In this document: in pieces, positions 25,775-34,581 of the stretch | How positions within the stretch are numbered: the first letter of the stretch is position 1 | How the letters are laid out: each line of letters begins with the position of its first letter | NCBI GenBank assembly: GCA_025141835.1 | Contig: CP081102.1 | Span: 1,798,001 to 1,862,000 of the forward strand | Direction of reading: 5' to 3' | DNA from: Rhodobacteraceae bacterium M385 | Lineage (GTDB): Bacteria > Pseudomonadota > Alphaproteobacteria > Rhodobacterales > Rhodobacteraceae | Length of the DNA: 64,000 nucleotides | Position numbers and translations under genes: made by a program | The notes under the pieces: model-generated | The model's input: the letters and a program-made list of their open reading frames with translations, nothing else | Told to the model about the DNA's origin: nothing | Databases searched by the model: none

Positions 25775-25798
25775 GGGGCCATCTTAGCGGGTGGCCCC
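25775..25798 (+). terminator. Weak hairpin between tctC and tctB
   Basis: The stem GGGGCCA/TGGCCCC with a 10-base loop is followed by CAATCCTTT, not a clear T-run. It probably acts as a partial terminator or mRNA end protector. Confidence 0.4.
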
Positions 25799-25866
25799 CA
25801 ATCCTTTCGCCATGGGTCGCTGCCCTTTCAGGGGCGTTGATCCGAAACCTTTGGCAGGTAGAGACC

Positions 25867-26307
25867 ATGAACATCTTATCGCTGCGTTTCATCGTCGCCG
25901 GCATCCTTGCAGTGCTTGGAGCGGCGGCTTTCATCATTGCGCTAGGCTATGACTTCGGATCGGCCCGCCGTATGGGGCCGGGGTATTTTCCGGTCGTTCT
26001 GTCGGGGTTTCTGACCCTTCTGGCGATCAGCGAAATGATTACCGCCGCGTTGAAGCCATCCCCGCCGATCTCGGTGGATTGGCGCCCGTTTCTGGCCATT
26101 CTTGCCGCCGTCGCGGGCTTTGCCGTGACGATGTATCTTTTCGGCATGATCCCCGCCTTTTTCGTGGTGATCGGGATCACGACACTATCTGAGAAACGCT
26201 TTGGTTGGGGCGCAGCACTGATCCTGGCCGTAGTCACCTCGACGGGGGCGTGGCTCCTGTTTTCCCGCTTCCTTGGCATGACAATGCCGCTGTTTGATTG
26301 GCCATAA
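25867..26307 (+). CDS. tctB: Tripartite tricarboxylate transporter, small permease TctB (set 2)
   Basis: A 146-residue hydrophobic protein with four membrane helices (LRFIVAGILAVLGAAAFI near the start, ILAVVTSTGAWLLFSRFLG near the end) and the GYDFGSARRMGPGYFP loop typical of TctB. The ATG at 25867 was chosen; the longer frame begins in the intergenic hairpin region. Confidence 0.85.
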   Translation: MNILSLRFIVAGILAVLGAAAFIIALGYDFGSARRMGPGYFPVVLSGFLTLLAISEMITAALKPSPPISVDWRPFLAILAAVAGFAVTMYLFGMIPAFFVVIGITTLSEKRFGWGAALILAVVTSTGAWLLFSRFLGMTMPLFDWP

Positions 26308-26312
26308 CCGCT

Positions 26313-27830
26313 ATGTGGGACAATATTCTTCTGGGTTTCGCCACGGCGATGACGATCGAGAACCTGATGTACTGCTTCATCGGGGTGTTTTTGGGTACCT
26401 TTATCGGCGTCCTGCCCGGTCTCGGGTCGCTTGCCGCGATTTCCATGCTGCTGCCGATGTCCTTCTATCTAGAGCCGACAACGGCGCTAATCCTTTTGGC
26501 GGGCATCTACTATGGCGGCGAATACGGTGGCTCTATTGCCTCGATCCTGCTGAACCTGCCCGGGACGCCTTCGGCGGCGGTCACTTGCCTTGATGGCAAC
26601 CCGATGGCGAAACAAGGCCGCGCGGGCGTGGCGCTTTTTGTGACGGCAATCGCCTCGTTCACCGGCGGTTCTGTTGGCGTGATTGCGCTGATGGGCTTTG
26701 GCCCGACGATTGCAGAAGTGGGGCTGAGTTTTGGTCCGGCCGATTACTTTGCCTTGATGCTTTTGGGGCTTGTTGCAGCTGTGACTGTGGGCGGCGGGTC
26801 AATCGTGAAGGGCCTGATTATGGTGGTGCTTGGCCTGTTGCTAGGCACCGTCGGCACCGATGTTACCTCGGGTGATTTCCGCTATACCTTTGGCTTTCTG
26901 GAGCTGCGCGACGGTGTCAGCCTTGTGGCGATTGCCATGGGGTTATTTGGGATCGCGGAAGTTGTCAGTTCGGTCCGAGAGGCAGGCACCCGCAAGATCA
27001 CCGAACCCGTGACAATGAAAAGCATGATGCCTACCCGCGACGACATGCGCCGCACCGTGGGGCCCATGGCGCGCGGCAGTAGCATCGGCGGCTTCTTAGG
27101 CGCTTTGCCCGGGGCGGGGACGGTCATCGCGGCGTTCTTGGCCTATGCGACGGAAATCCGTTTAGCCAAAGATAAAACCCGCTTTGGCAAAGGCGCGATT
27201 GAGGGGGTAGCAGCCCCTGAATCCGCCAATAACGCCGCCGCCCAAACTGCCTTCATTCCGACCCTGACCATCGGCATTCCCGGCAGCGCCACGATGTCGA
27301 TCATGTTGGGGGCTTTGATGATCCACGGGATTACGCCGGGGCCGCTATTGGTGTCAGACCATCCCACGATTTTCTGGGGCCTGATTGCCAGCTTCTGGAT
27401 CGGTAACCTTTTTCTGCTGGTGCTCAACATTCCGTTGATCGGGCTTTGGGTGAAGGTGCTTCAGTTCCCCTACAAGTATATCTACCCGGTGGTGATCGCC
27501 CTGATCTGTATTGGCGTGTTCTCGATGCGGACCAGCGTGTTTGACGTGGGGCTTGTGGTGATCTTCGGGGGCCTCGGCTACCTGTTGCAACGCACTGGGT
27601 ATTCCGCCGCGCCGCTTATTCTGGGGTTTGTTCTGGGGCCCATGCTGGAAGAGAACCTACGCCGTGCCATGTTGCTGGCAAGAGGTGACGTCATGCGCGT
27701 CGTGTCAGATCCGTTGACGGGCACGATTTTGGCAATGTCTGCGCTGATGCTGCTATGGGCGATCTTCGGCGGTGTGCGCGGTGCAATGCGGGCGCGCCGC
27801 GACCAGGGCGTGCCACCTGGTGAAGCCTAG
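26313..27830 (+). CDS. tctA: Tripartite tricarboxylate transporter, large permease TctA (set 2)
   Basis: A 505-residue membrane permease with TctA hallmarks (GTFIGVLPGLGSLAAISML, GEYGGSIASILLNLPGTPSA, GALPGAGTVIAAFLAY). The ATG at 26313 lies five bases after the tctB stop; an in-frame TTG at 26298 overlapping tctB is an alternative. It completes the second TTT system. It is paralogous to, but clearly different from, the TctA at 18258. Confidence 0.9.
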   Translation: MWDNILLGFATAMTIENLMYCFIGVFLGTFIGVLPGLGSLAAISMLLPMSFYLEPTTALILLAGIYYGGEYGGSIASILLNLPGTPSAAVTCLDGNPMAKQGRAGVALFVTAIASFTGGSVGVIALMGFGPTIAEVGLSFGPADYFALMLLGLVAAVTVGGGSIVKGLIMVVLGLLLGTVGTDVTSGDFRYTFGFLELRDGVSLVAIAMGLFGIAEVVSSVREAGTRKITEPVTMKSMMPTRDDMRRTVGPMARGSSIGGFLGALPGAGTVIAAFLAYATEIRLAKDKTRFGKGAIEGVAAPESANNAAAQTAFIPTLTIGIPGSATMSIMLGALMIHGITPGPLLVSDHPTIFWGLIASFWIGNLFLLVLNIPLIGLWVKVLQFPYKYIYPVVIALICIGVFSMRTSVFDVGLVVIFGGLGYLLQRTGYSAAPLILGFVLGPMLEENLRRAMLLARGDVMRVVSDPLTGTILAMSALMLLWAIFGGVRGAMRARRDQGVPPGEA

Positions 27831-27848
27831 GGAACCAGCGGGTCGACC

Positions 27849-28601
27849 TCAGGTTAGCTTGATTTCGACCCGCACCATATCGCCCCGATAGATGCCGTTG
27901 GCGATCAGTGCGACGGTCCCATCTTCGGCCACGGCAATCCGTTGCACATAGGCAATCGGGTCGCCTAAAGACACGCCCAATAGTTCGCTGACTTCTGGAT
28001 CAGCCGAGCCGATGGTCAGGATTTGCCGCGCATCGACGATCTTGAGGCCGGGGATATCGGCAATGAGCCGCATCGAGGTTTTTGCTGTGAAATCAGCGGG
28101 ATCGATCTTTTCGCTGACCCGTTCGTCGATGAACACATCAGCCAACAAAAAGTTTTCTCCGTCGCGGCTGTGGCGGCGGCGCAGGTGCAGATAGGAATCG
28201 GCAAGTTTACCGACGTCGGCCGGATAGTCGGTAGGCTTGGTGCCGGTTTGGGCGCTGAGCACTTCCAATTCCGCATTGTCGCGCGACATCAACAAACCGT
28301 TCCAATCGGTCTGCACCTCACACCAGAGGTCGCGGCGATTGCTTTTGCGGACAAAGGTGCCCTTGGCGCGGAAGCGTTCAATCAGGCCTTCTTGCTCCAG
28401 CAGGCTCAGGGCTTGGCGGATCGTCATATTGGCGACGCCACATTCCTTAGCCAGCTCCTCTACCGTGGGAATGCGCGAATCCACGGGCCATTCGCTGGTC
28501 TCGATCCGGCGGCGAAACAGGGCGGCTAATTGCAGATAGCGGGCGACGGCGCTTTTGCGGATCGCGGTGGCGGCTTGCGATGGTTTGCCTGTCTCGGGCA
28601 T
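27849..28601 (-). CDS. GntR-family regulator, HutC/UTRA subfamily
   Basis: A 250-residue regulator. The N-terminal winged helix (residues about 15-85; RIPTVEELAKECGVANMTIRQALSLLEQEGLI) is followed by a UTRA ligand-binding domain. It is convergent with tctA and divergent from a CoA transferase. The HutC-type half-site consensus GTMTAKAC is matched by GTATATAC in the palindrome at 28732-28745 upstream of that gene. As the only regulator between 16 and 42 kb, it is the main candidate to bind the island operator family; this is inference. Confidence 0.88.
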   Translation of the reverse strand: MPETGKPSQAATAIRKSAVARYLQLAALFRRRIETSEWPVDSRIPTVEELAKECGVANMTIRQALSLLEQEGLIERFRAKGTFVRKSNRRDLWCEVQTDWNGLLMSRDNAELEVLSAQTGTKPTDYPADVGKLADSYLHLRRRHSRDGENFLLADVFIDERVSEKIDPADFTAKTSMRLIADIPGLKIVDARQILTIGSADPEVSELLGVSLGDPIAYVQRIAVAEDGTVALIANGIYRGDMVRVEIKLT

Positions 28602-28719
28602 CGGACTCTCCGTCTTAAAAAGGGGCCGGGCAGCGCCGACGTACGGACTAATCGTCCAGTTGTGCTAGCTTATTGCGTTTTGCGTTGAATGCGCAAGCTA
28701 TGTCAGGTTAAATGCTATC

Positions 28720-28745
28720 AGCTAGTTTTACGTAGTATATACTAC
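28720..28745. promoter_or_regulatory. HutC-type palindrome and weak island motif upstream of CoA transferase
   Basis: GTAGTATATACTAC (28732-28745) is a perfect 14-bp palindrome containing GTATATAC, an exact match to the HutC-type consensus. It overlaps AGCTAGTTTTACG (from 28720), which matches the left half and spacer of the island motif seen at 34536-34557. It lies 25-50 bp before the CoA transferase ATG. Confidence 0.6.
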
Positions 28746-28769
28746 TTCATTAATACAGAGGAGGTCGCC

Positions 28770-29996
28770 ATGGCCGGTGCAATGTCTCATCTCAAGGTGC
28801 TTGATCTCAGTCGAGTTTTTGCGGGGCCGTGGGCGGGACAAATGCTGGCGGATTTTGGGGCCGATGTGCTGAAGGTCGAGCATGTGAAGGGTGGCGATGA
28901 TGTGCGGCGCATGGGTGTCCCTCATGTGGATGCACAGGGTAACGCGACCAAACAGACCTCTTCTTTTCTGGCGATGAACCGGGGCAAACGCTCTTTGTCG
29001 GTGGATATGTCCAAACCCGAAGGGCAGGAGATCATCACCCAACTGGCCGCAGAAGCGGACGTGTTGATCGAGAATTTCAAGGTCGGCAACATGGCCCGCT
29101 TCAACCTTGATTATGAGACCTTGTCGAAGGTTAACTCTCGGCTCGTCTATTGCTCTATCACCGGGTTCGGGCAAACCGGCCCGCGCAGCCATTTGCCGGG
29201 CTATGACCCGATTTTTCAGGCCATGAGCGGCGTGATGAGCATTACCGGCGTCCCTGAAGGAGAACCCGGCGCGGGGCCAAATCTGGTGGGCTACTCCATC
29301 TCGGATATCAACGCGGGCTACTATGCCGTGATCGGCATCCTAGCGGCGCTAAACCACCGCGACGCAGCGGGCGGCAGCGGCCAACACCTTGATATCGCTT
29401 TGTATGATGCGCAGGTCCATGCCGCGTCCCATGTGGCGATGAACTACATCTCCAGCGGCGATGTGCCATTCCGCAACGGCACGGCATCGCAAATCACCTG
29501 CCCATGGCAGGCCTTCGATGCGGCCGACAAGCCGATCATGATTGCCGTCGGGAACGACCCTCAGTTCCAGCGCCTCTGCGCGCTTTTGGAATGCCCGGAT
29601 CTGCCCGATGACCCCCGCTTTGCAACCAACCTGGAGCGCGTGAACCACAAGGATACCCTGGTGCCGCTTCTGCAAACCCGCATCGCCAAATGGCAGGCGA
29701 CCGCTCTGCAAGACGCGCTCGAGGCCGTGGGAATCGCAGCCGGGCCGATCAATGGTTTCGATGATGTTCTTGACGATCCGCAGTTCAAAGCCCGTAACCT
29801 CAAGCGACGTGTGACCCATGCGGAAGTGGGCGAGATGGACGTGATCGCCAATCCGATCGTTTTCTCGAAAACGCCAAACGTCTATGATCTGGCGCCACCG
29901 GAACTGGGCGCACATACCGATGCGGTGTTGATGAAAGACCTTGCCATGACGGCTGAACAGGTCGCGGGGCTGCGGGCCAAAGGGATAATACGCTAA
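28770..29996 (+). CDS. Class III (CaiB/BaiF) CoA transferase 1
   Basis: A 408-residue CoA transferase that would move CoA from a donor acyl-CoA to a carboxylic acid. The N-terminal LKVLDLSRVFAGPWAGQMLADFGADV and the catalytic-region motif DVLIENFKVG are typical. The ATG at 28770 follows GAGGAGG; the longer frame is not supported. The HutC-type palindrome sits directly upstream. It probably activates an imported acid in the TTT island. A second family member lies at 31244. Confidence 0.9.
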   Translation: MAGAMSHLKVLDLSRVFAGPWAGQMLADFGADVLKVEHVKGGDDVRRMGVPHVDAQGNATKQTSSFLAMNRGKRSLSVDMSKPEGQEIITQLAAEADVLIENFKVGNMARFNLDYETLSKVNSRLVYCSITGFGQTGPRSHLPGYDPIFQAMSGVMSITGVPEGEPGAGPNLVGYSISDINAGYYAVIGILAALNHRDAAGGSGQHLDIALYDAQVHAASHVAMNYISSGDVPFRNGTASQITCPWQAFDAADKPIMIAVGNDPQFQRLCALLECPDLPDDPRFATNLERVNHKDTLVPLLQTRIAKWQATALQDALEAVGIAAGPINGFDDVLDDPQFKARNLKRRVTHAEVGEMDVIANPIVFSKTPNVYDLAPPELGAHTDAVLMKDLAMTAEQVAGLRAKGIIR

Positions 29997-30014
29997 CGTC
30001 CCTTTGGCGGTGGC

Positions 30015-30623
30015 CTAGTCGTCCAAGACCGGGCGGGCCATCGCAAAGACATCTTCGGTGATCGCGTAATCCATGTAGCCCAACCGAGCCAGCGGACGTA
30101 TGCGCTTGATGTCCAAAACGCCGTCCACGATCACGTCGTCGGCGATGTGGATGCCTACGACCTCTCCGAAGATCACGTCGGATCGAACTTTGGTGCCGTC
30201 GCTGGCGGTCAGGGGGACCACACGGTTCAAGATGCATTCCAGCGCCACCGGTGAGGCCGCCACACGTGGCACGTTGACGTTTTGGCAGGGCGCTTTTTCC
30301 AGACCTGCACGCTCAAACTCATCAATTCCCGGCGCGTAGGATGCGGAGGATTGGTTCAAGGCCTCTTTCAGGTCGGCCACTGCCATATTCACCACGAACT
30401 CGCCTGTCTCCTCGATATTGGTCTGGCTGTCTTTGCGCCCGGCCGAGGAGAACATCACAAAGGGCGGTGCGCCGGACACCGCGTTGAAAAAGCTATAGGG
30501 CGCCAAGTTGGCGATGCCGTCCGAGGATTGGCTGGAAATCCACCCGATAGGACGCGGCACGACAAGGGCCGTCCAAGGGGTATGGGCCAGGCCATGGTCT
30601 TGGCTCCGAGGGTCATAGAACAT
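30015..30623 (-). CDS. Flavin reductase-like domain protein
   Basis: A 202-residue protein of the flavin-reductase (NADH:FMN, split-barrel) type, with WTALVVPRPIGWISS and FNAVSGAPPFVMFSS. Such proteins supply reduced flavin to two-component monooxygenases or act as FMN-binding enzymes. No partner monooxygenase is adjacent. It is the last gene of the 33956-30015 minus-strand operon. Confidence 0.8.
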   Translation of the reverse strand: MFYDPRSQDHGLAHTPWTALVVPRPIGWISSQSSDGIANLAPYSFFNAVSGAPPFVMFSSAGRKDSQTNIEETGEFVVNMAVADLKEALNQSSASYAPGIDEFERAGLEKAPCQNVNVPRVAASPVALECILNRVVPLTASDGTKVRSDVIFGEVVGIHIADDVIVDGVLDIKRIRPLARLGYMDYAITEDVFAMARPVLDD

Positions 30624-30635
30624 GCGCGGGCTCGA

Positions 30636-31244
30636 TTATTCTGCGGCGGCGGGACGCGGGCTGGCGGGCAGTGTCGTGCGGGTTGCCGCATCACTGTTGA
30701 GCTCGGCCGGGATGTGATCGGGCAGGGGGATGCCGTGGGCGTTCAGGGTCATGGCCACCATTGAATAATAACCCACCAGCGCTGTTAGTTCGACCGCGCC
30801 AAGGGCGCCCCAACGCTCCAGCAAGGCCGCGTAGGTAGCATCGGACACCTTACCGTTTTCCACCAACTCACGGCTGAATTCATAGACCTCGCGCTGTTCC
30901 TCACGGTCGAATTGAGGTGTTGTGCACAGGCGAATTGCCTCTACCGTGGTTTCCGCCAAACCCGCATCGCGGGCCGCGCGGGCGTGGATTGTCCATTCCA
31001 ACTCGCTATTCCAATGGCGGGCCGAAACAAGGATGGCCAGCTCGTTCAGATCACGCGGCAAGCATGTCTCGTACCGAAGCACTTGGCCCAAGGCTTGCCA
31101 GCGATCCGCCAAAGATGGGTTGTGCAAGGCGGCGCGGAGCGGGCCGACAAGGGTGCCGCGGGGGCCGCTGACGATCTTCTCGTAGACGGCCTTCTGGGGT
31201 GGGTTCATATCCTCGGGGCCGGGAAGGGGGATGCGGGGTGTCAT
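30636..31244 (-). CDS. Carboxymuconolactone decarboxylase family protein
   Basis: A 202-residue AhpD/CMD-fold protein. The core segment ELAILVSARHWNSELEWTIHARAARDAGL has the helix and His/Glu pattern of the family, but no AhpD Cys-x-x-Cys pair. True PcaC proteins are shorter (about 130 residues), so 4-carboxymuconolactone decarboxylase activity is not assured. It overlaps the CoA transferase by one base. A role in the protocatechuate branch or in an unrelated decarboxylation is possible. Confidence 0.8.
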   Translation of the reverse strand: MTPRIPLPGPEDMNPPQKAVYEKIVSGPRGTLVGPLRAALHNPSLADRWQALGQVLRYETCLPRDLNELAILVSARHWNSELEWTIHARAARDAGLAETTVEAIRLCTTPQFDREEQREVYEFSRELVENGKVSDATYAALLERWGALGAVELTALVGYYSMVAMTLNAHGIPLPDHIPAELNSDAATRTTLPASPRPAAAE

Positions 31245-32440
31245 TAGTGATCTCCCTCAGTGTTCAGGCCAAGTTGGGCAAGGATTTCATCGGTGTGCTG
31301 CCCCAATAGGGGGGGCGGATTGTCAAAGCTCAGGGCGGCGCGATCAAAGCGCATTGGACTGACGACCGAGGGGACTTTGCCCGATAATGGGTGGGGCAGG
31401 TCGCGCAGCATCTCGCGGTGTTTGATCTGCGCTTCGTCGAACACCATCGGGACGGTGTTGATCGGACCGCAAGGCACCTTCTGCTCGCCAAAGATCGCGA
31501 TCCAATCGGACAGGTCTTTTTCTGCCAATTGCTGACAGATCAACGGATGCAGTGTGCCCAGGTTCTTCACCCGCTCCCGGTTGGTGGAATAGCGGTCATC
31601 GTCCGATAGATCAGGGCGGCCAATGGCAGTGGCAAAGCGTTGGAATTGCTCATCATTGCCGACAGCCAGAACGATGTGCCCGTCGCGTACGGGGAACACG
31701 TCCTGCGGCTGGATATTCGGGTGCTTGTTGCCGCGCCTTGTGGGGGTTGCGCCAGAGACCAGATGGTTCATCGCCTGGTTCGCCAGCATCGCCGTTGCCA
31801 CATCTAGCATGGCGATGTCGATGGTGTCGCCCTTGCCGCTTTGGTCCCGTTCAGCAATCGCGGCGAGCACCGCGATCGTGGCATACATGCCGGTCATGAT
31901 GTCGACGATCGGCACACCCACTTTCTGCGGGCCGCCGCCGGGTTCATCATCGGGGGCGCCGGTCACGCTCATCAAGCCGCCCATAGCTTGGATCATGAAG
32001 TCATAGGCCACATCCTTGGCGCGGGGGCCGTCTTGGCCAAACCCGGTGATGGAGCAGAATATCAGATCCGGCTTCACCGCTTTCAGATCGTCGGGGCCAA
32101 GACCATAGCGGTCCAGCGTGCCAACTTTGAAGTTCTCCAGCACGATGTCAGAGGTCGCGGCCAGTGCTTTGATCGCGGCTTGCCCTTCCGCCGAGGCGAT
32201 ATCGACTTCCACCGATTTTTTGCCCCGGTTGACCGACAGATAGTAACCGGACTCGGCGGTGTCCTTGCCGTCGCTATCTTTCAAGTACGGAGGGCCCCAT
32301 TTGCGGGTGTCATCGCCCACGCCGGCACGTTCAACCTTGATCACCTCAGCGCCAAGGTCGGCAAGAATTTGACCCGCCCAAGGCCCCGCCATGATCCGAG
32401 AAAGGTCGAGCACCCGAATGTGTTTTAATGGTCCAGTCAT
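31244..32440 (-). CDS. Class III (CaiB/BaiF) CoA transferase 2
   Basis: A 398-residue CoA transferase with IRVLDLSRIMAGPWAGQILADLGAEVIKVE and the DIVLENFKVGTLDRYGL region. It overlaps the GST gene upstream by four bases. It is paralogous to the protein at 28770 and probably acts on a different acid or CoA donor. It is part of the 33956-30015 operon. Confidence 0.9.
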   Translation of the reverse strand: MTGPLKHIRVLDLSRIMAGPWAGQILADLGAEVIKVERAGVGDDTRKWGPPYLKDSDGKDTAESGYYLSVNRGKKSVEVDIASAEGQAAIKALAATSDIVLENFKVGTLDRYGLGPDDLKAVKPDLIFCSITGFGQDGPRAKDVAYDFMIQAMGGLMSVTGAPDDEPGGGPQKVGVPIVDIMTGMYATIAVLAAIAERDQSGKGDTIDIAMLDVATAMLANQAMNHLVSGATPTRRGNKHPNIQPQDVFPVRDGHIVLAVGNDEQFQRFATAIGRPDLSDDDRYSTNRERVKNLGTLHPLICQQLAEKDLSDWIAIFGEQKVPCGPINTVPMVFDEAQIKHREMLRDLPHPLSGKVPSVVSPMRFDRAALSFDNPPPLLGQHTDEILAQLGLNTEGDH

Positions 32441-33111
32441 GATGTCGCCCCGTAGGTGAAAGAAGGTGTTGTATCGAGAGCGCCCGCAGGTCCATCGCCG
32501 TCGTCAACGATGGCCGTGGCTATAACGGAGGCTCGGGTGCTCATGTCCGCGTACCAAGCCGCAAGTCCGGGCAGGGCGGCTTTCCAACCGCAATCGGCGT
32601 AGCGGAAATCCAACTGTCCAAGGGTGCAGATGATCGAGATATGACCAAGCCCGAACTCTGTTCGGGCGAGATCGCCACTTTCGGCCTCCAGAACAGCAAG
32701 GGCCGCGCGGGTTTTGGTCTCGAACGCGCCAAGGATGACCGGATCGGCCATCTCCCCGCGCGCGCGTTCCGTGCGCCACAGAAGCAAGATGTCAGTTAAC
32801 CCGTCGCCCAAAGCCTGCCAACGCAACTGCTTGACCCGCGCTTTCGGGTTCGAGGGCAGTAAATCATCGCGTCCCGCTTGCGTGATCAGATATTCGCAAA
32901 TCACACGGGAATCGAACAGGTTTTGGCCATCGTCCGTGATCAGAACAGGGATCTTTCCCAAGGGGTTATCGGCCAGAATGTCCGGGTTCGGCGCTGCGGC
33001 AAACACAGCGACCGAGCGAACCCGTTCAACCTGATCGGTCAGGCCTAGTTCCTCGAGCACGATGTTTACTTTGCGCACGAAGGGCGAGCGGGGGGACCAA
33101 TGTAGTTTCAT
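32437..33111 (-). CDS. Glutathione S-transferase family protein
   Basis: A 224-residue GST. The N-terminal thioredoxin-like domain (MKLHWSPRSPFVRKVNIVLEELGL) has the SPFVRKV active-site pattern, and the C-terminal helical domain starts at about residue 85. GSTs in aromatic pathways often isomerise maleylpyruvate-type compounds or detoxify; no activity can be fixed. Four-base overlaps on both sides place it in the operon. Confidence 0.82.
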   Translation of the reverse strand: MKLHWSPRSPFVRKVNIVLEELGLTDQVERVRSVAVFAAAPNPDILADNPLGKIPVLITDDGQNLFDSRVICEYLITQAGRDDLLPSNPKARVKQLRWQALGDGLTDILLLWRTERARGEMADPVILGAFETKTRAALAVLEAESGDLARTEFGLGHISIICTLGQLDFRYADCGWKAALPGLAAWYADMSTRASVIATAIVDDGDGPAGALDTTPSFTYGATS

Positions 33112-33956
33112 GGGCGTGATCCTCCGAAGTTGGTGGCAAGAAAGCCGGAAAGCAGGGCCGTGAAGGCTTCAGGTTGCTCAAAGCACGGCACATGGCCTGC
33201 CGCATCGATGACATGCATCTGCGCGTTGGCAATTGCCGGTTGCAGCTTGGTTGCCATGCCAGCCGGCATCGCGCCGTCTTGCGCCCCAGCAATCAAGAGC
33301 GTCGGGCAGGTAATGCGGGCCAGTTCATCGGCGTAGTCGTAGTCTTTCAATGCCGTGGCGCAAAGCTCAAACCCTTCGAAGGGCGTGGCCGCGATCATTT
33401 GGGTCAGACGTGCGCGCGGGGCGTCGCCTGTGCCCTCGGTCAACCAACGCCCCGTTGTCGCCTCGGCAAAGGCGGCCATGCCAGAGGCGCGCGCGCCCTC
33501 AATCCGCTCGGCCCAACCGGCGGCCCCGCCGGGCGCGGTCTTGGCTTGTCCGTCCGAGAAAACCAGTGCCGAAAATCGATCTGCCGCTTGGATGTGGGCC
33601 GCAAGACCCGTGGGTACGCCCATGGAAAGGCCAACATAAACGCCGCTCTCTACCCCTGCGGCGTCCATGACGGCCAAAAGATCAGCCCCCAAAGCGTCAA
33701 AGTCGACTGGACCGTTAGGCTGGCCTGAGCGTCCATGACCGGCCTGATCGTAGCGCAATATGCCGTAAGTACCCGAAAGCGCATCGGCTTGCGCGTCCCA
33801 GATAGACAGGTCTGTCACCAGCGAATTGCCAAACACGATCCAAGGCGCATCAGCCATAGCGGGCGGCGTGACCTGTGCGTGCAAGTGATAGCCGTCGCGG
33901 GCCACCACAAGCGCCTTTGAGGGCGCCATTTCGGACGAGGGATTATGCGCTACCAT
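33108..33956 (-). CDS. Alpha/beta hydrolase, 3-oxoadipate enol-lactonase-like
   Basis: A 282-residue alpha/beta hydrolase with VFGNSLVTDLSIWDAQADAL, RYDQAGHGRS, nucleophile elbow VGLSMG and the C-terminal HVPCFEQPEAF, similar to PcaD lactonases of the beta-ketoadipate pathway. A catalytic Ser is present. It leads a five-gene operon with four-base overlaps. With pcaGH in the window a PcaD role is plausible, but pcaB and pcaC proper are not adjacent. Its promoter carries the island operator at 33992-34014. Confidence 0.8.
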   Translation of the reverse strand: MVAHNPSSEMAPSKALVVARDGYHLHAQVTPPAMADAPWIVFGNSLVTDLSIWDAQADALSGTYGILRYDQAGHGRSGQPNGPVDFDALGADLLAVMDAAGVESGVYVGLSMGVPTGLAAHIQAADRFSALVFSDGQAKTAPGGAAGWAERIEGARASGMAAFAEATTGRWLTEGTGDAPRARLTQMIAATPFEGFELCATALKDYDYADELARITCPTLLIAGAQDGAMPAGMATKLQPAIANAQMHVIDAAGHVPCFEQPEAFTALLSGFLATNFGGSRP

Positions 33957-33991
33957 CGGTTCTGTATGACTCCAGCTTCGTTGACCGTGTT

Positions 33992-34014
33992 AAAAGCTAG
34001 GTATATAGCCTTTT
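33992..34014. promoter_or_regulatory. Island operator copy 4
   Basis: AAAAGCTA (33992-33999), GGTATA, TAGCCTTTT (34006-34014). It lies between the divergent PcaD-like (minus) and MaoC (plus) genes, 40-60 bp from each start, and so could control both. Confidence 0.65.
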
Positions 34015-34055
34015 TGCGGTTATGCAATTGGGATTTCACCGAAAAGGGATATTGA

Positions 34056-34511
34056 ATGCTTGTTCTGCAAACGCCAGCCGGGTTCCTTGACCATGTGGGG
34101 GAAACCCTGGGGCCGACGGGGTGGCGGCAGGTTTCTCAACCTGAAATCAATGCTTTCGCGGAAATCACGGGGGACGATCACTGGATTCACGTGGACGTGG
34201 CGCGCGCCGCCGAAGAGGCGCCGGGCGGACGGACGATTGCCCATGGGCTCTTTGTGTTGTCGCTGATCCCAAAGTGGCAACGGCAGCTGTTCAAGATTGA
34301 AGAGCGGGGCGCGGGGCTAAGCTACGGCTATGACCGCGTGCGCTTTGTCGCGCCGGTTCCGGTGGATGAAAATATCCGGCTTAGTCAAACCGTGACGGCG
34401 GCTGCGCCCCATCGGCTTGGCACTCGGGTTTCATTAACCTCCACCATCGAGATCGGCGAAGCGGGCCGGGTGGCGATTGCCGCTGATGCGATCTTGCTGA
34501 TCGGCCACTAG
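34056..34511 (+). CDS. MaoC-family (R)-specific enoyl-CoA hydratase-like protein
   Basis: A 151-residue hot-dog protein with the hydratase signature ITGDDHWIHVDVARA (the Asp/His pair) and the GGRTIAHGLFVLSLIP segment. It would hydrate an enoyl-CoA. It starts a plus-strand series with two acyl-CoA dehydrogenases and a FadB-like enzyme. Confidence 0.85.
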   Translation: MLVLQTPAGFLDHVGETLGPTGWRQVSQPEINAFAEITGDDHWIHVDVARAAEEAPGGRTIAHGLFVLSLIPKWQRQLFKIEERGAGLSYGYDRVRFVAPVPVDENIRLSQTVTAAAPHRLGTRVSLTSTIEIGEAGRVAIAADAILLIGH

Positions 34512-34535
34512 GGGCGGCCTGAGTTGACTTCTGCT

Positions 34536-34557
34536 TTAAGCTAGGTTTACGCCTTAA
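34536..34557. promoter_or_regulatory. Island operator copy 5
   Basis: TTAAGCTA (34536-34543), GGTTTA, CGCCTTAA. It lies 24-46 bp ahead of the acyl-CoA dehydrogenase ATG at 34582. The right half has CG in place of TA. Confidence 0.5.
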
Positions 34558-34581
34558 TGGCAGTGGCGGAAGGGCTCAACG

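Noticed and set aside
25775..25798. Strong terminator between tctC and tctB
   Set aside because: The stem lacks a T-run and tctBA must be transcribed with tctC; it is kept only as a weak hairpin.
30636..31244. Calling the CMD-family protein PcaC
   Set aside because: It is about 70 residues longer than PcaC and is not adjacent to pcaB or pcaGH; only the family can be supported.
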